Assembly: GCF_000972845.2 (NCBI RefSeq)
Contig: NC_040017.1
Coordinates: 22,591,606-22,655,605, forward strand
Reading direction: 5' to 3'
DNA: 64,000 nt
DNA from: Larimichthys crocea
Lineage: Eukaryota > Chordata > Actinopteri > Sciaenidae
Of the stretch, positions 49,431 to 61,400 are shown one piece after another. Positions within the stretch are counted from its first letter, which is position 1. Each line of letters starts with the position of its first letter. The position numbers and the translations under genes are program-made. The notes under the pieces were generated by a model that was given only the letters and a program-made list of their open reading frames with translations, did not search any database and was not told the DNA's origin.

Positions 49431-52400
49431 CTGCAAAAGAGCATAAGATAAAGTTTTAGTGATCAACAGACCGGAGAGGAACAGTAACAATGCTGCAGCA
49501 GGGATCTCTGTCCAAAGTTCATAAACATCAGTCAACATGACTGCACTCACATATCCCTTTTAGATGATGGTTCAAAAGTCCTCACTATTTTATCCTGTCT
49601 TACCTGGTGCCAACTTTGAACAGTCAAACTCTGCGGGGATGAAAGGAGCTCCTCCTGGAGGCATTGATGTATGGGGCAGCAAGATGGGGCCAGGAAAAGC
49701 AAGTGGACTTCCGATGGGTGCAGCCTGTTCAACTGGTTGCACCTGAAACACAAAGAAACACAGAAACAAAACGGCATTGTTATTAAGATTACAGTAAAAC
49801 AACTTGGGAGCCTTCTTGAAGCAGTGAACTAAAAGAAGAAACTGAATTAATAGCTTCTGAATCCACAACATGAAACAGTTTTGATTGCGTCACATTCGAT
49901 GAGGAAAAGAGTACTCATACATTATCACAAAACAAAAACAAAACAAAGTAAAACTTGGTAAAACTTCCTTTATTCATTTAACTCAACACCATACAAATGC
50001 TGAGCAATTCATTTTTTCCCCCTGTAACACTTTCAAACAACTAAAATGTTTCATGTCTTGGCCCTACAAACATACAGTACCTTTAGGTTTTGACAGAGTT
50101 GTCCATTCAACTAACACAATAGCTTTTCTTTAAGGTCAAAGTAAAGGAGGACACTTGAGCTGTAAGGGTACATTGTTCATATAATCCTTGACTATGGAAA
50201 CACACACACACACAGACACACACAAAATAATAATTTGAACTAAGACACACTGCCACCAAACCTCCACTAACTTTAATAACAATGTGTTTATATGTTTGCG
50301 ATATCATGCTGACCAACAAACTAATAATGGAAAAAATGATCAATGGCTCATCACTGCCATGCACAAAGACTTTACAAGTTACATTGCACAGGCATATAAA
50401 TTACTTCCTTTTATCAATAATAATATCAACTGCCATGTAAATTTATAATGGATACAAATTAAACTGTATAGAGTTAATACTGGACAACTCGCAATGACTG
50501 GAATATAACTAAGGTATTGATAAAGCACGAAACAATGCAGTCATTTTGTTGTTTCGGTTATAATTATTCTGCATCAGAGAAGGTTTACGCACACATCAGA
50601 CGGTGACTCCATGAAGAATATTAACGTTAGAACTAAATAGTTCACGGTTATATGAAATATCATCAGAAATTGTATAATGAAAAACTATCACACAGTGTAG
50701 GTCAAATAAAGGTTATACTGTAGTTTTAATATCAAAATTTGCCAGCATAGCTAATGAATCCAGCCACTGTGAAATGATATTAATCATTTCAATTAACCAG
50801 ATCAAGTTATGTTGTAAAAGTCAGAATACAGTATCTACAATAAGAAAATTAAGGGTGCTTTACCAGTTACTGCATGACTGCACTTATTTAGTTTCATAAG
50901 AAGTATAGTTATTGACACAAACATTTAGATTTCAATTTAGAATGTATCTTTTCAACCTATAACCCCAAATCTATCAATAACACAACTGACATTTCTCTCA
51001 ATTAAGCATCATAACTGTTCACTGAGTCACTGAGCACATCAGGTTCAAACTCAAAGCCTACCAGATGCTGCAAGGTGGTCACCTGAGGTCCTGCCTCCAC
51101 ATTCTCTCCTTGGAATCAAAGGTGAATGTAGACACAAGCTACCGAGCAAGTATACCTATAAATCTTGTTAGAGATACAGAATGAGAGTGCCTGACGTCAG
51201 GACAACAAACACGCAAATGTCCCATTTGATTCATGTGTTCAGAAACCAGCAGAAACAACAGATTTGTCTCTGCAAGTCAAACAAATCTCTCCGTAGATGC
51301 AAAGCACCTATTTCTGTTCCAACTAATCACGTCTAGCGGGATGAGATGATAAAAGCCATTCCTGCACATATGAGTCACAGATTAATCATTAATCACACAT
51401 CCAATGCTGTTCATGATGCTAAAGATCAGTTTTTAGGAAAGGGTTTTAGTGTCCGTTTATTTGGAAACATCTATAACAAAGCATTGTGATATATTGCACT
51501 GTGTTCTACCCGGCAATTTAAAAAATGCCAAAGTATAAACTCAAATAAATTGAGTACTTAAAAACAACACATCCTTATGACTAGCAGTGGGAATGAAGGT
51601 GTAACATTTCTGCATTAAAAAGTCAAGTAGATCTGCTGGTCTCAATCATAGTTTTAGTTAAAAGTATGTTAAAGGTATGCTAAGGTATAGTATTTATTGG
51701 CAGGAATGGATTACAATATCCATTAGTGCAGTGGTTCTCGTCCCTGGCCGTGACCCAAATTGAGGAAAATTTTCAACTTCTCAAATTTATTTAATGAAAA
51801 GATGGTGCAGTTTGGTGGGTGTCTATTAACATTACAAGGCTTGTGAATAGACGGCACTCCGCGGCATAAAAAATCCACTTCAAAATAAAAGCACAGGATT
51901 TTGTTCTTAACATTTTTTTTCCCAGGCAAAGGCCCGCGACCCACTGAGAACGGGTCCGCGACCCACTTTTGGGTCGCGACCCACCAGTTGAGAATCACTG
52001 CATTAGTGTTTAATCACCTGAATATATGAATCAGCGTTATGGTCGTCTCAAAATTAGCCTTTTAAATCTACAGTGAGAGCAGGTCCTCTTCCAAGGAGTC
52101 CGCCATGTTGAACCACCATTTTTTGTACAGTAGCCCAGAACAGACAAACTAAACACTGATCTAGATGTGGCCTGTTGATTTTTATGTGAATGTCACAGCC
52201 AGAGTTTTTCCTACATGCTTGGAAGAAGAGGGTGAGGCATGGGAGAGAATTAATTTGGTTGCAATCTGCAACTTCACCAGTAGGTGCCACTTAACACACT
52301 GGCCCTTTAATCCAGTAGGGTGTGTCATGCAGTGAAGTGGGTGTGTCATGTACTATGGATTGCAGATACACCCTTGTGCATGGGATACTTCAGAGTGAGG

Positions 52401-55400
52401 AAGGAAGTCAGCAAATGTGACTTAACATAACATGAAAAAAAAAAAAAGGTAAAAGGTCCTGTGTGATTTAGAAGAAGCAAGTATACAGCAAGAACTCTGA
52501 CTCTGACCTACCACATTTCTACAGTAACTGAGAACACACAAACTAAACACTGGTTAGGCAGGCAGGTGCAATCATCAACTACACCACTAGATATCACTAA
52601 ATCCAACGTACAGGTCCTTTAATACATTACCTCGTCCGTGAACATGATTTCCGTGTCATGTCAGATTTTCATTGGCCATGGTGGTTGTTTAACATTGAAG
52701 ACAACAACTCCCACAATCCCCTCATGTTGTGAACAGACTAAATCTTTTGTTATTGTTTTGATGTAAAATACCCCTAGTGGTAAAAAATTATATTCTCAGG
52801 TTAAAGGTAATATGTGTACCGTTAAAAAAAAACATTGAAAAGCAAATGAATGATCGGTGCTAGAAAGTGGAAGTAAGTTGGACATTTTCAAATTCTTTAC
52901 ACAGTAGTTTTAAATTTACCACTTGAACATGCCTGAATCTCATTTAATGGGAGGACGCACTGAGGCAAGGGGTACCTTTATTTATTTATTTTTTTAAGTT
53001 TTTGCAATAAATGACTATAACTTGATTAAGAACAGACTCAATGAGTCACTCATAATCCCTGCACAAAATTCCAAATAGTTTCCAGGAATATCCATCTACA
53101 GGAATGAAGTCAAATAGAGAAGGAACATGAAATGACAACATAAAATAACCTGTCCTTTTTTAATATGGGCACATCTTTCATGCTATAATTCAATTACTCT
53201 ATTGAAGCAAAGACAAAACAATTCATACGTTTATGCAGTCAGTTTTTTTGGGGGGGAGGCGGTGTAGCAACCGAGAGGTCTACTCTTACCCTGGTGTTTC
53301 ACTCCATCAGCAGAAAATACAGGATATCTGCTGTTCCATTTTTCCTGCAGGTTATTTCCACTTAGGAAACCTCACAAGTCCGACAGCTAGGAACTGGATC
53401 TTTGATCAAGACCCTTGTCCCTGATCGGTATCATCCCTGTGCCTTGTGTCAACAATTCCTTTGTTCTTTGTTTATACTGGCTACTTATAAGACATGTAAA
53501 AAAAAAATAAAGCAGCTCCACAATACACTGGCTTTGATATATTTGATTATTCATGAGTAAGAATAAATGTCATGGAGAATCTTTATTATGAATGAACCTG
53601 TCATTACCTTCCAACCAGTCGACAGTATCATCCATGAATGGGAATCCCAATATCCAAAGATCATTTCTTTAAACACTCACCTTTGTGAGGCTTCATGTGA
53701 GTCTGATGTTCTCCACACATGGATCTAGACCACTGCTATGCTACTTGATGTACCTGAAGAATTCCCCTCCTGCCTTGAAATGTCACTTCATTTGACAACG
53801 ACTGAAAAGAGAAGAGTGCTCAGATTTTACAATGTAATGACTGAGCTGCCTGAAACTATTCAGTAAGCGAGAATGAGAGTCTAAGAGTCACACCTGTGAT
53901 GTCTAGAACGTGTAGAATATAGAGTGTTATCATGCAAAAAAAGAAATCAAAAAAGGGTTTAGACAAGGTCACTTCTGCTTTATTTCTAACCTATGCATAG
54001 GGTCCAGGATGTTAAATAAACAAACCTTTGTGGTAACCCATGGCATGTGTAATTATTATAATTTAGAATAGTTTTATGTTGTTGTTTTTTTAGAAAAAAG
54101 AAAACACTAGGGGGAAAAAAGCACCCAAAAGTTAAGAGTTGGGATGCTACTTAAACACAGAGGTTAATATTTGTCATTTGTGTGCCCAGTGTGCAGTACA
54201 AACATGTTTCACCTTATCCACTTAATTCAAAGGGCATCCTTTACACTTTTTGTTGTACCTGCTTGACTTCAACAAGCCTGGTTACCTGTAGATGAAATAG
54301 GCAACATTTCCTGTCCTGTAAATGTAACATCCAGATGGATCATCCTGATAGGATGAGGAAAAATATGTAATGTGGGAAAAGTCACAGACGTTTATTTTTA
54401 AAACTACTGTGGGTAAACTGCAGTGAAAAAAAAGTGGCACAAGCCCCGTCAAACCCACTGCATAGAGGAGACTTTGCCAGAACTATTCAATCAACTAAAT
54501 GTTTATGTGCATAAATTCCTCTCTGCCACAATCTGGCACTGCTTATTCACGTGCCTCTTTCGACACTTTCTTCCTCAATCATTTCTTTTCTCCTCTTTGC
54601 TGCACAAGCAGATGGCTGGCCGTGTAACTCCATCATTATAGTACGACACACTAGCCAAATCACATTAGTTAACATGCATCATTTGATACCCGTACCACAA
54701 ACCAAACACGCCATAGAGACAGAAAAGCCAGTCAAAAAAAAGAAATGCAGCTTTTGTGAAGAGTTGAAAACAAAAGGGTTTACCTCAGTTGGCATTACTA
54801 TTTGAACATATGGTCACGTAATCCTGCAAGTGGGATTACAAGTTTGTCTGGGATTTGCAACAGAGTTCAGAAAGAGATGACCAAAACATTAATATGCAAA
54901 GGCAACTGCCAAAGAAAAACACTTCTTAAAAACTACAAATCTTAAACGGATGCCATATCTTGCATCCAAAATTCAAATTCAACAAAAAGGTGACAAGTTT
55001 GAAGATATGAAAAGCAGTCAGTTTGCGAAAAACAGCGTTTCAAAAGTCACACCTTGGATCCAAAGAATTCAAACGGGTGTATCCTTTTTGAAACATACCA
55101 TTATGTAAGATGCCTGCCACAGAACATTTTGTGTTGATTGGAAATTTAAAAAAAAAAGTGGTTCTGCTTAAAGTTTATAAGGGCAGATATCTATAAAATT
55201 TCACAATACACAGAACCAGAAGAAAATCTAAACAAGGAAGGGTTAAGACCACAATACATTACTACTTATCATTTTTACATCTTCTATCTTTGGCTCTCAT
55301 AAAAGAGGGCACTCACTTGAGTGCTGGGGCTTTATAGGACTTCAATTTTGATCACGAGTTTGTTGACTTTGAAGTACGCCTTGCAGAAAACCACATCATT

Positions 55401-58400
55401 TAATTAAACACTACTTTGTTGTGTAGAAAGGTCTAGATTTGACACAAGCAATGTTCCTGCTGGTTATGTAGAGGTATTGCAGTTTGGGACATACATGCCC
55501 CCAGGCTTGTAGTGAACTTTAGATTAGCTTGATAGGAATTATCAACTAAAATGGTGTGAGGAATTCATTGCCAGTGTTTTTAATTAAAAACAGGAAGGAA
55601 TATTGTGTCAAATTAGAAAAAAGAAACCATGGCCATTCGTTGATTACTAGCAGATCTTGACCTCTCAAAAAATGGTGAGCGCGCAGACAAAGAGCTGCAA
55701 TATACAGCAACTGCCAATGACATACCTTTTTCCTCCGGCTCCCTTCCAGTCAACGTGGCGGTGAAGATAACAGGGATTTATTCACCTTGTATCGTGTCCA
55801 ACTTTAGTGGACATATTGGGCATGGAAGTAATCTGCAGATGCTCCAGTTCAAGATGAGATCAAACATTTCTATGGATGTCAGTTTTTGAGCCACAACAAA
55901 GGCCAAAATATGTCCTACAATAGACTAGGTGAGCCTAGGAGTCAGCAGTCAATATAAAACAGAGCACAATTAGTGGTTTTCATCCAAATGTTTCAAAAAT
56001 TCTACCTAAATTTCGAGAAAAGGGAAAAGTGCAAGTGAATCCTTGTTTCCATCTGCCACATTATGCAAATATTTGGACTTAGTTCACATGATAAGCAGTT
56101 GGTGGCGCCAATTTTCCAGTTGGAAAACCAGAAGAGGGCGCAACAAGATGAGGTAATTAAAAGTGCCAGTCGAAACTCAACTGGTGAAAAACAATGCAGA
56201 AAACATGAAGGAAATATGGCCTTTGTTTGTTTAATGTGAGCAGGGTTACACCTGATCTGTGTGGATCGATCATGGATGTATTACAGTCATGGTAGCAATA
56301 AGGAGACTTTCAGAGTGGAAACAGCTGATCAGTGATGCAAATTAAATGTGCACTTTGTCAGAACGCGTTTCCATTGTCCATATTAAACATTTGTTTTAAA
56401 AAAAGACAACAACAAAAAACACCTCAAGTGAGCATGAAAAAAAACTTCTTTGGAAAACTGAGGAAGTTTTTATGAATTTTGCAATTTCCATCAAACTTTT
56501 GCAAGACTTCAACACAAGCATGATTTTTCAAGGTTTTTCAAAATTGTGAAACAGCTATAGCTGGTTCTTGAGCATACGGTCATAATTGGTCCAGTAGTAA
56601 GCAAGATTGGCAGATAGACAGACACAACTAAACTCATAAAACCTCAAGGCTTACATCTGGTGGAGAGAATAACTGGACAGAAAATATGGCCTCTCGTTGA
56701 CGGCCCGTCACATCCAATTGGAAAAAAAAAAAACTACACCCAAAGATCAAGAATGAAAGCATCTCATCCTACTAAAGTGACACCGCCTCAAGTTCCTCTG
56801 ATGAAAGTCAGTTAAATGTATGGTGACCAGTCAAGTGTGGCCTTGACATACAGTAGACAACTCATTGTTTCAAACTGTCTTAAAAACAGCAACAAGCAAG
56901 TGCCTCGTTGAGATGAATCTTTATTAAATGTTCTGCTTTCATCTTACGTAATATATAGAGACCTTAAAATGTTGAGGTAGGTAATGTGATCGCACAGTGT
57001 GCTGGTCACACGTTATTTTTTAAGACATTTGGTGCAAAACACACAACATGCAAGTGTGACTTATGATTTTTCCTTTCCCTCTTTCCTTTCTCTCTGCTGC
57101 GCAATAAGGAACAATAAGGATCTTATTTTGTGTAATATGATTTTTTATATTTGGACACACATCCCTATTTGGCCAATAACACTAAAAGTTTGCAGCTCCT
57201 TTCCTTGAAATGCCACAAACCATTATAAAACCGACTGATTTGTTGCTATTTTTCTTAAAAAAATAATAGTAAATAGTAAATAACAGCAGGCCTGTGTGGT
57301 ATACCTGTATTTTATACTATATAGAACAAGTTTAAAGCTGCATATAAACACATTTAATGCATTCTTGTTTCAGGTTATCTATATAAAATTAGAGCCTTTT
57401 GCGGTTTCATTGAGTAAACAATAAGTAACGAAATAATAATTAATAGAGAAAAACTATGAATTCAGGAAACAAGAATCCCAAAACAGGACTGAAGGCATTA
57501 GCTGAGCATACATGACTGGTTTGAGTAGTTCTGTTGTTATGGATTGTGGAGTTTTCCATAACAATTCAGTCAATGGCACATGCTCAAACTCCAAGTCAGA
57601 AATAAAAAAAAGCGCAACATGTATCATATAAGTTGCTCGTGGTGTTGTCGGCTTACCTTGTCTCCCACTTGGACACTCTTCCTCCCAATCGGGCCCAAGT
57701 CCCACCAGCGGCCAACAGTCAGGTACTCTTGACCTCAAAACTTGTGAGCAACTTTTCTTCACCGCAAGGTGCCCACACAGCAGGCTTGCTAAGTATGGTA
57801 GACAGTCCATCTGGATCATGTTTTACTCATGACCATGCCAGTTTGTTTGCAATTTTTTTTAACATGTGGTCATGAGAGACCTTTTTACATTTTAATTGCA
57901 GAATTAAAATTTTGATTTTGACTTTACATTGGAACTGTGAAGTCAACTAATCAAAAATACTTCCACATTTATTTTGTTGCTTTGAGGTCACAATCAGTTT
58001 GTATATTCAAACGTTTAGTGAAGCTAAAGAAGCGTATTCATTTAGTCACCAATATATTTATTATTTTTGTTGTCTTCAAACTACTGCTGGACGGTTAGAA
58101 AAACTTGTAATTAGATGTTAAATTGATCTTTTTATTGATAACTTTGCCAAACCCAGACATTCCGAATAATAAAAAGTTTAGTTACTGAAAACAGACAAAG
58201 GATAACAGAAATTCTTCGCTCTGCACATACCACAGTAGTTTTTGTGTAATTCCCACACTTTATTTGAATGAGTTATACTGCAAAGTACAGGGTTACTGAG
58301 TGAAGAAGATGCAAATGTTTTGTAAAGAAAAAAATAGAAACGCATGAATAAGCATTGCTGATATTAATGCCTATCAGCAGAGGAGCTTATCTGAATTGTG

Positions 58401-61400
58401 GTAGCGGAAAGAAATTTATTAGAACTTATTTGGTGACTGCAGAACAACCTTGATGATGCAAATAAAGACACGAGTGACATGTTGACAACCCCTGTCAGAT
58501 GGTAAATGTGATATTCATTTATGACAAAAACATAAAAATCTCTTTTAATAAAAAACAATTTAATTCAGCACACTAAAATACTATCATCTGTCACATCTGT
58601 TGCAGATAGCCAAACTGAGAATGTTTTCCAAAAGCACAAGTTTCGGGCAGCAAGTTGTTAAACGTAACTATTACAAGCTGTCCTGTGTGTTCAATGCCAA
58701 GACTTCACAAAGAGAAAAACTGAGTCGTCCTAAAGTCGAGTTGCCCAAAACATTTTTTGTAAGAGTTTTTAAAAGGTTGATATTTTAAGTGTTATGGGTT
58801 CTTCTGTCGGGTTAGGTGAAAAAATTGATACATCTACTATTAGCTGGATCCATCCAATTTATAATACACGATAACCAAAATAAGTACTTTAATAATTCAG
58901 CCTCTTTAGCATTCAAGGTAGTAAATAGGACACAAATAATGAACCCTCATACAAAGAATTTATGTGCCATTGTGTGGCTTTTCAAACGATATCGCAAATA
59001 TGTTTCATGTGAAACTAAATAAACCAGACCAGATGTGGTTAATCACACAGTAAAAAGGTAATCTATCCAATTAATTTAATTTATGTTTTTTGACCGGACC
59101 GTAGTATTTTCTTACCAACTCTACATTTATACCATGAAACTGGAAATCTTACTTTTTTTAATCTCTGTTTTGCCTGACATGGTGAGTGTATTTGTTTGAA
59201 ATGTCACTTAGTTTAACCATTAGTGAATTTCTCCGAATAATACACAGAAATGTTACTTATGACCTAATATAAGCTGAGCACCAATTTACTGTACAACAAA
59301 AGATTGATAAACATCTTTAAGTATGGTATTTAGAAAGGTGCCATGCCTATTTCTCAGTGAATGGGATAGTCTTTATTGGATGCTACTACACACTTCTAAT
59401 TTCATTTAGAAGATTTAGTCATTAGCCTGCATAGTTTCTTTAAATGTAACCTTGCCGTGACTTGATTTCTGAAGAGAAAGTGACAGGGTGGTTCAGATAA
59501 GCTCCACTACTTGTATGCAACAATTTATTTTCCTTACATTCTCCACAAGAAAAATCGCAAAGTAGGCCTCCAACAGCAAGGTTTAAAGGATGAAACCAAT
59601 ACAATAACAACTTGTAATGTGAAAAGGAAGGTGTTTAAAGACTGTGTTAGCATTACCTGAATCTGAGCAGCCATGGCTCCATCTACTGGTACACTTTCCA
59701 GCACTCCATTTACAGCTGCCAGCTTATTAAGGTCCTTGGAATTATTCCACTCTGTGCACAATGGAAAAATACATCGACAACATAAGGGAAACAGTTTCTA
59801 ATAGCTCGATGTAGATGAATCTTGGCCAATCTAAAAGGGAACTGCTCAGTATTTACCTGGATTTAGTGTCTCTGCGTCCAGTATACCTCCTTCCCGATAG
59901 CTCTCCAACTCCTCAGCTTTGACTTTGCTCCAGGGAATATAGGTAACTCCCCGCTCCACATCCCAGAACTTTTTGTGCGCCGATTTTATACCTTTGTTCA
60001 AAGCCCAAGCAATCTAGGCAAGAACGCTAGAATTAGTTACAAAAACAAATAATACAGAACCAATTTAAAACTGGAAATAAAGCTGTAAGAGTTTATGTAC
60101 CTTGACAGGTTTCTGATTGACTTTGTATGACCCCCTACTGAGCTTGTTCAAGGCTGTGTAGGCATCTTGTCTGTGAACCATAACAATATAAGCACAACCC
60201 CTTGGAGGAATCATCTGGACATAGAAAAAAGCAAAAAGTAATTGTGAAACACTTGATACCGTTATCTTAAAATCAGAGTAGATTACAATGTTTCTTACTT
60301 ATCTTTGGTGTGAATTGTCCAAACTTACATTGATTGACTCAATCTGGCCAAACTCTTCCAAAAGGGACATCACGTCAGACTGCTGAGTTTTCTTGTCTAG
60401 TTGTCCAACCCAAAGTGTAGTGCTGCAAACTATAAGCAAAATGACATTAGCAACTTTTGGGAGGGTGGAAGAGATTTAGGTCGTCTTCTTCTTCTTTATT
60501 ATACTATTTTCAATAGCTTTATATTTTATTTCACTAGTACATGTTGTCATTGATAGAGCTGACTTGTATTTTACTCTTGCTCAGATTCCCTAGGCAACCA
60601 GAAAGCATGAAATGGTTGACAAATCTGGTTGCCCTGGAAATCTCAGTAATGGTTACCCAGTTTCTTTGGCAAATGAGAATGCATGACAAATCTGGTTACC
60701 CCTTGCCCTTAGTGTACATACAACCTTGTGCCTGAGTGAATGAGACAGCTGTTGCTGTTCCAGTCAATTACTTGCTTAAACTGTGTGTGGGATGAAACAA
60801 AACAATGGGCCGACCACTAAGGATCACAACAAGCCAACAGAACAGATACTAAGACAGTCACACTGAATCCAAAGAGAATGGAAATGTCATCAATACAGCT
60901 GATGAATTGTTCAGGGGAGAAACAAAAACAGTGTTTTTGCAGGACAGAGAACACAAAAAAAACCTTTTTTGGTTGCTGCAGTTTCAGACTTCTTGTACTT
61001 GTGGTGCACAAAGGATCGGTGTGTAGGATTCAGTGGAATTTAACAGTGACATTTCATATTGCAACCGGCTGAATACCAGCTCTCATTACCCCTCAATGTA
61101 AAACTTTAAAGAGTCTGTGTTTGGTTTGTCTATTCTGGGCTATTGTAGAAACACTGTGGTGCATCTGTGTCAATTCTCTATAAGCTTTTTAAATGTGTGC
61201 TATGCATATCGTAAATTTCCACTAAGATCAATGAGCACAGTTTGGGTTCAGGTAGATTAGACACTATTGATTACTTATAATTAACAATGACAACAATAAT
61301 TGTTGCCCTGCTCTGTAGATACACAGCAATGTGGTTTCATCATATTAAAAGCAACACTTATGAAATCAAAAAGGCTGCTCTCAACAGACTTAGACATTGT

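Larger units (their letters stand above)
49743..59656 (-). other. scaf4: scaf4 giant intron (9.9 kb)
   Basis: Longer than all other scaf4 introns here together. Holds a CA tract (50201-50225), the nested MITE/hAT at 51669-52310, a second MITE at 52452-52620 and much AT-rich sequence. An open frame at 57454-57819 on the minus strand is unexplained. No SOD1-like exon was recognised. Confidence 0.7.

Noticed and set aside
49247..49459. Plus-strand Gly/Pro frames over scaf4 last exon
   Set aside because: Antisense shadow of the Pro/Gly-rich tail.
53225..53440. Possible tRNA-derived SINE (GGCGGTGTAGCAACCGAGAGG)
   Set aside because: Only a vague A-box/B-box resemblance; no tail or duplication could be defined.
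56090..56180. Another possible repeat with GGCGCC and GAGGGCGC motifs
   Set aside because: Reminds me of dispersed fish repeats but no ends or second copy in the window.
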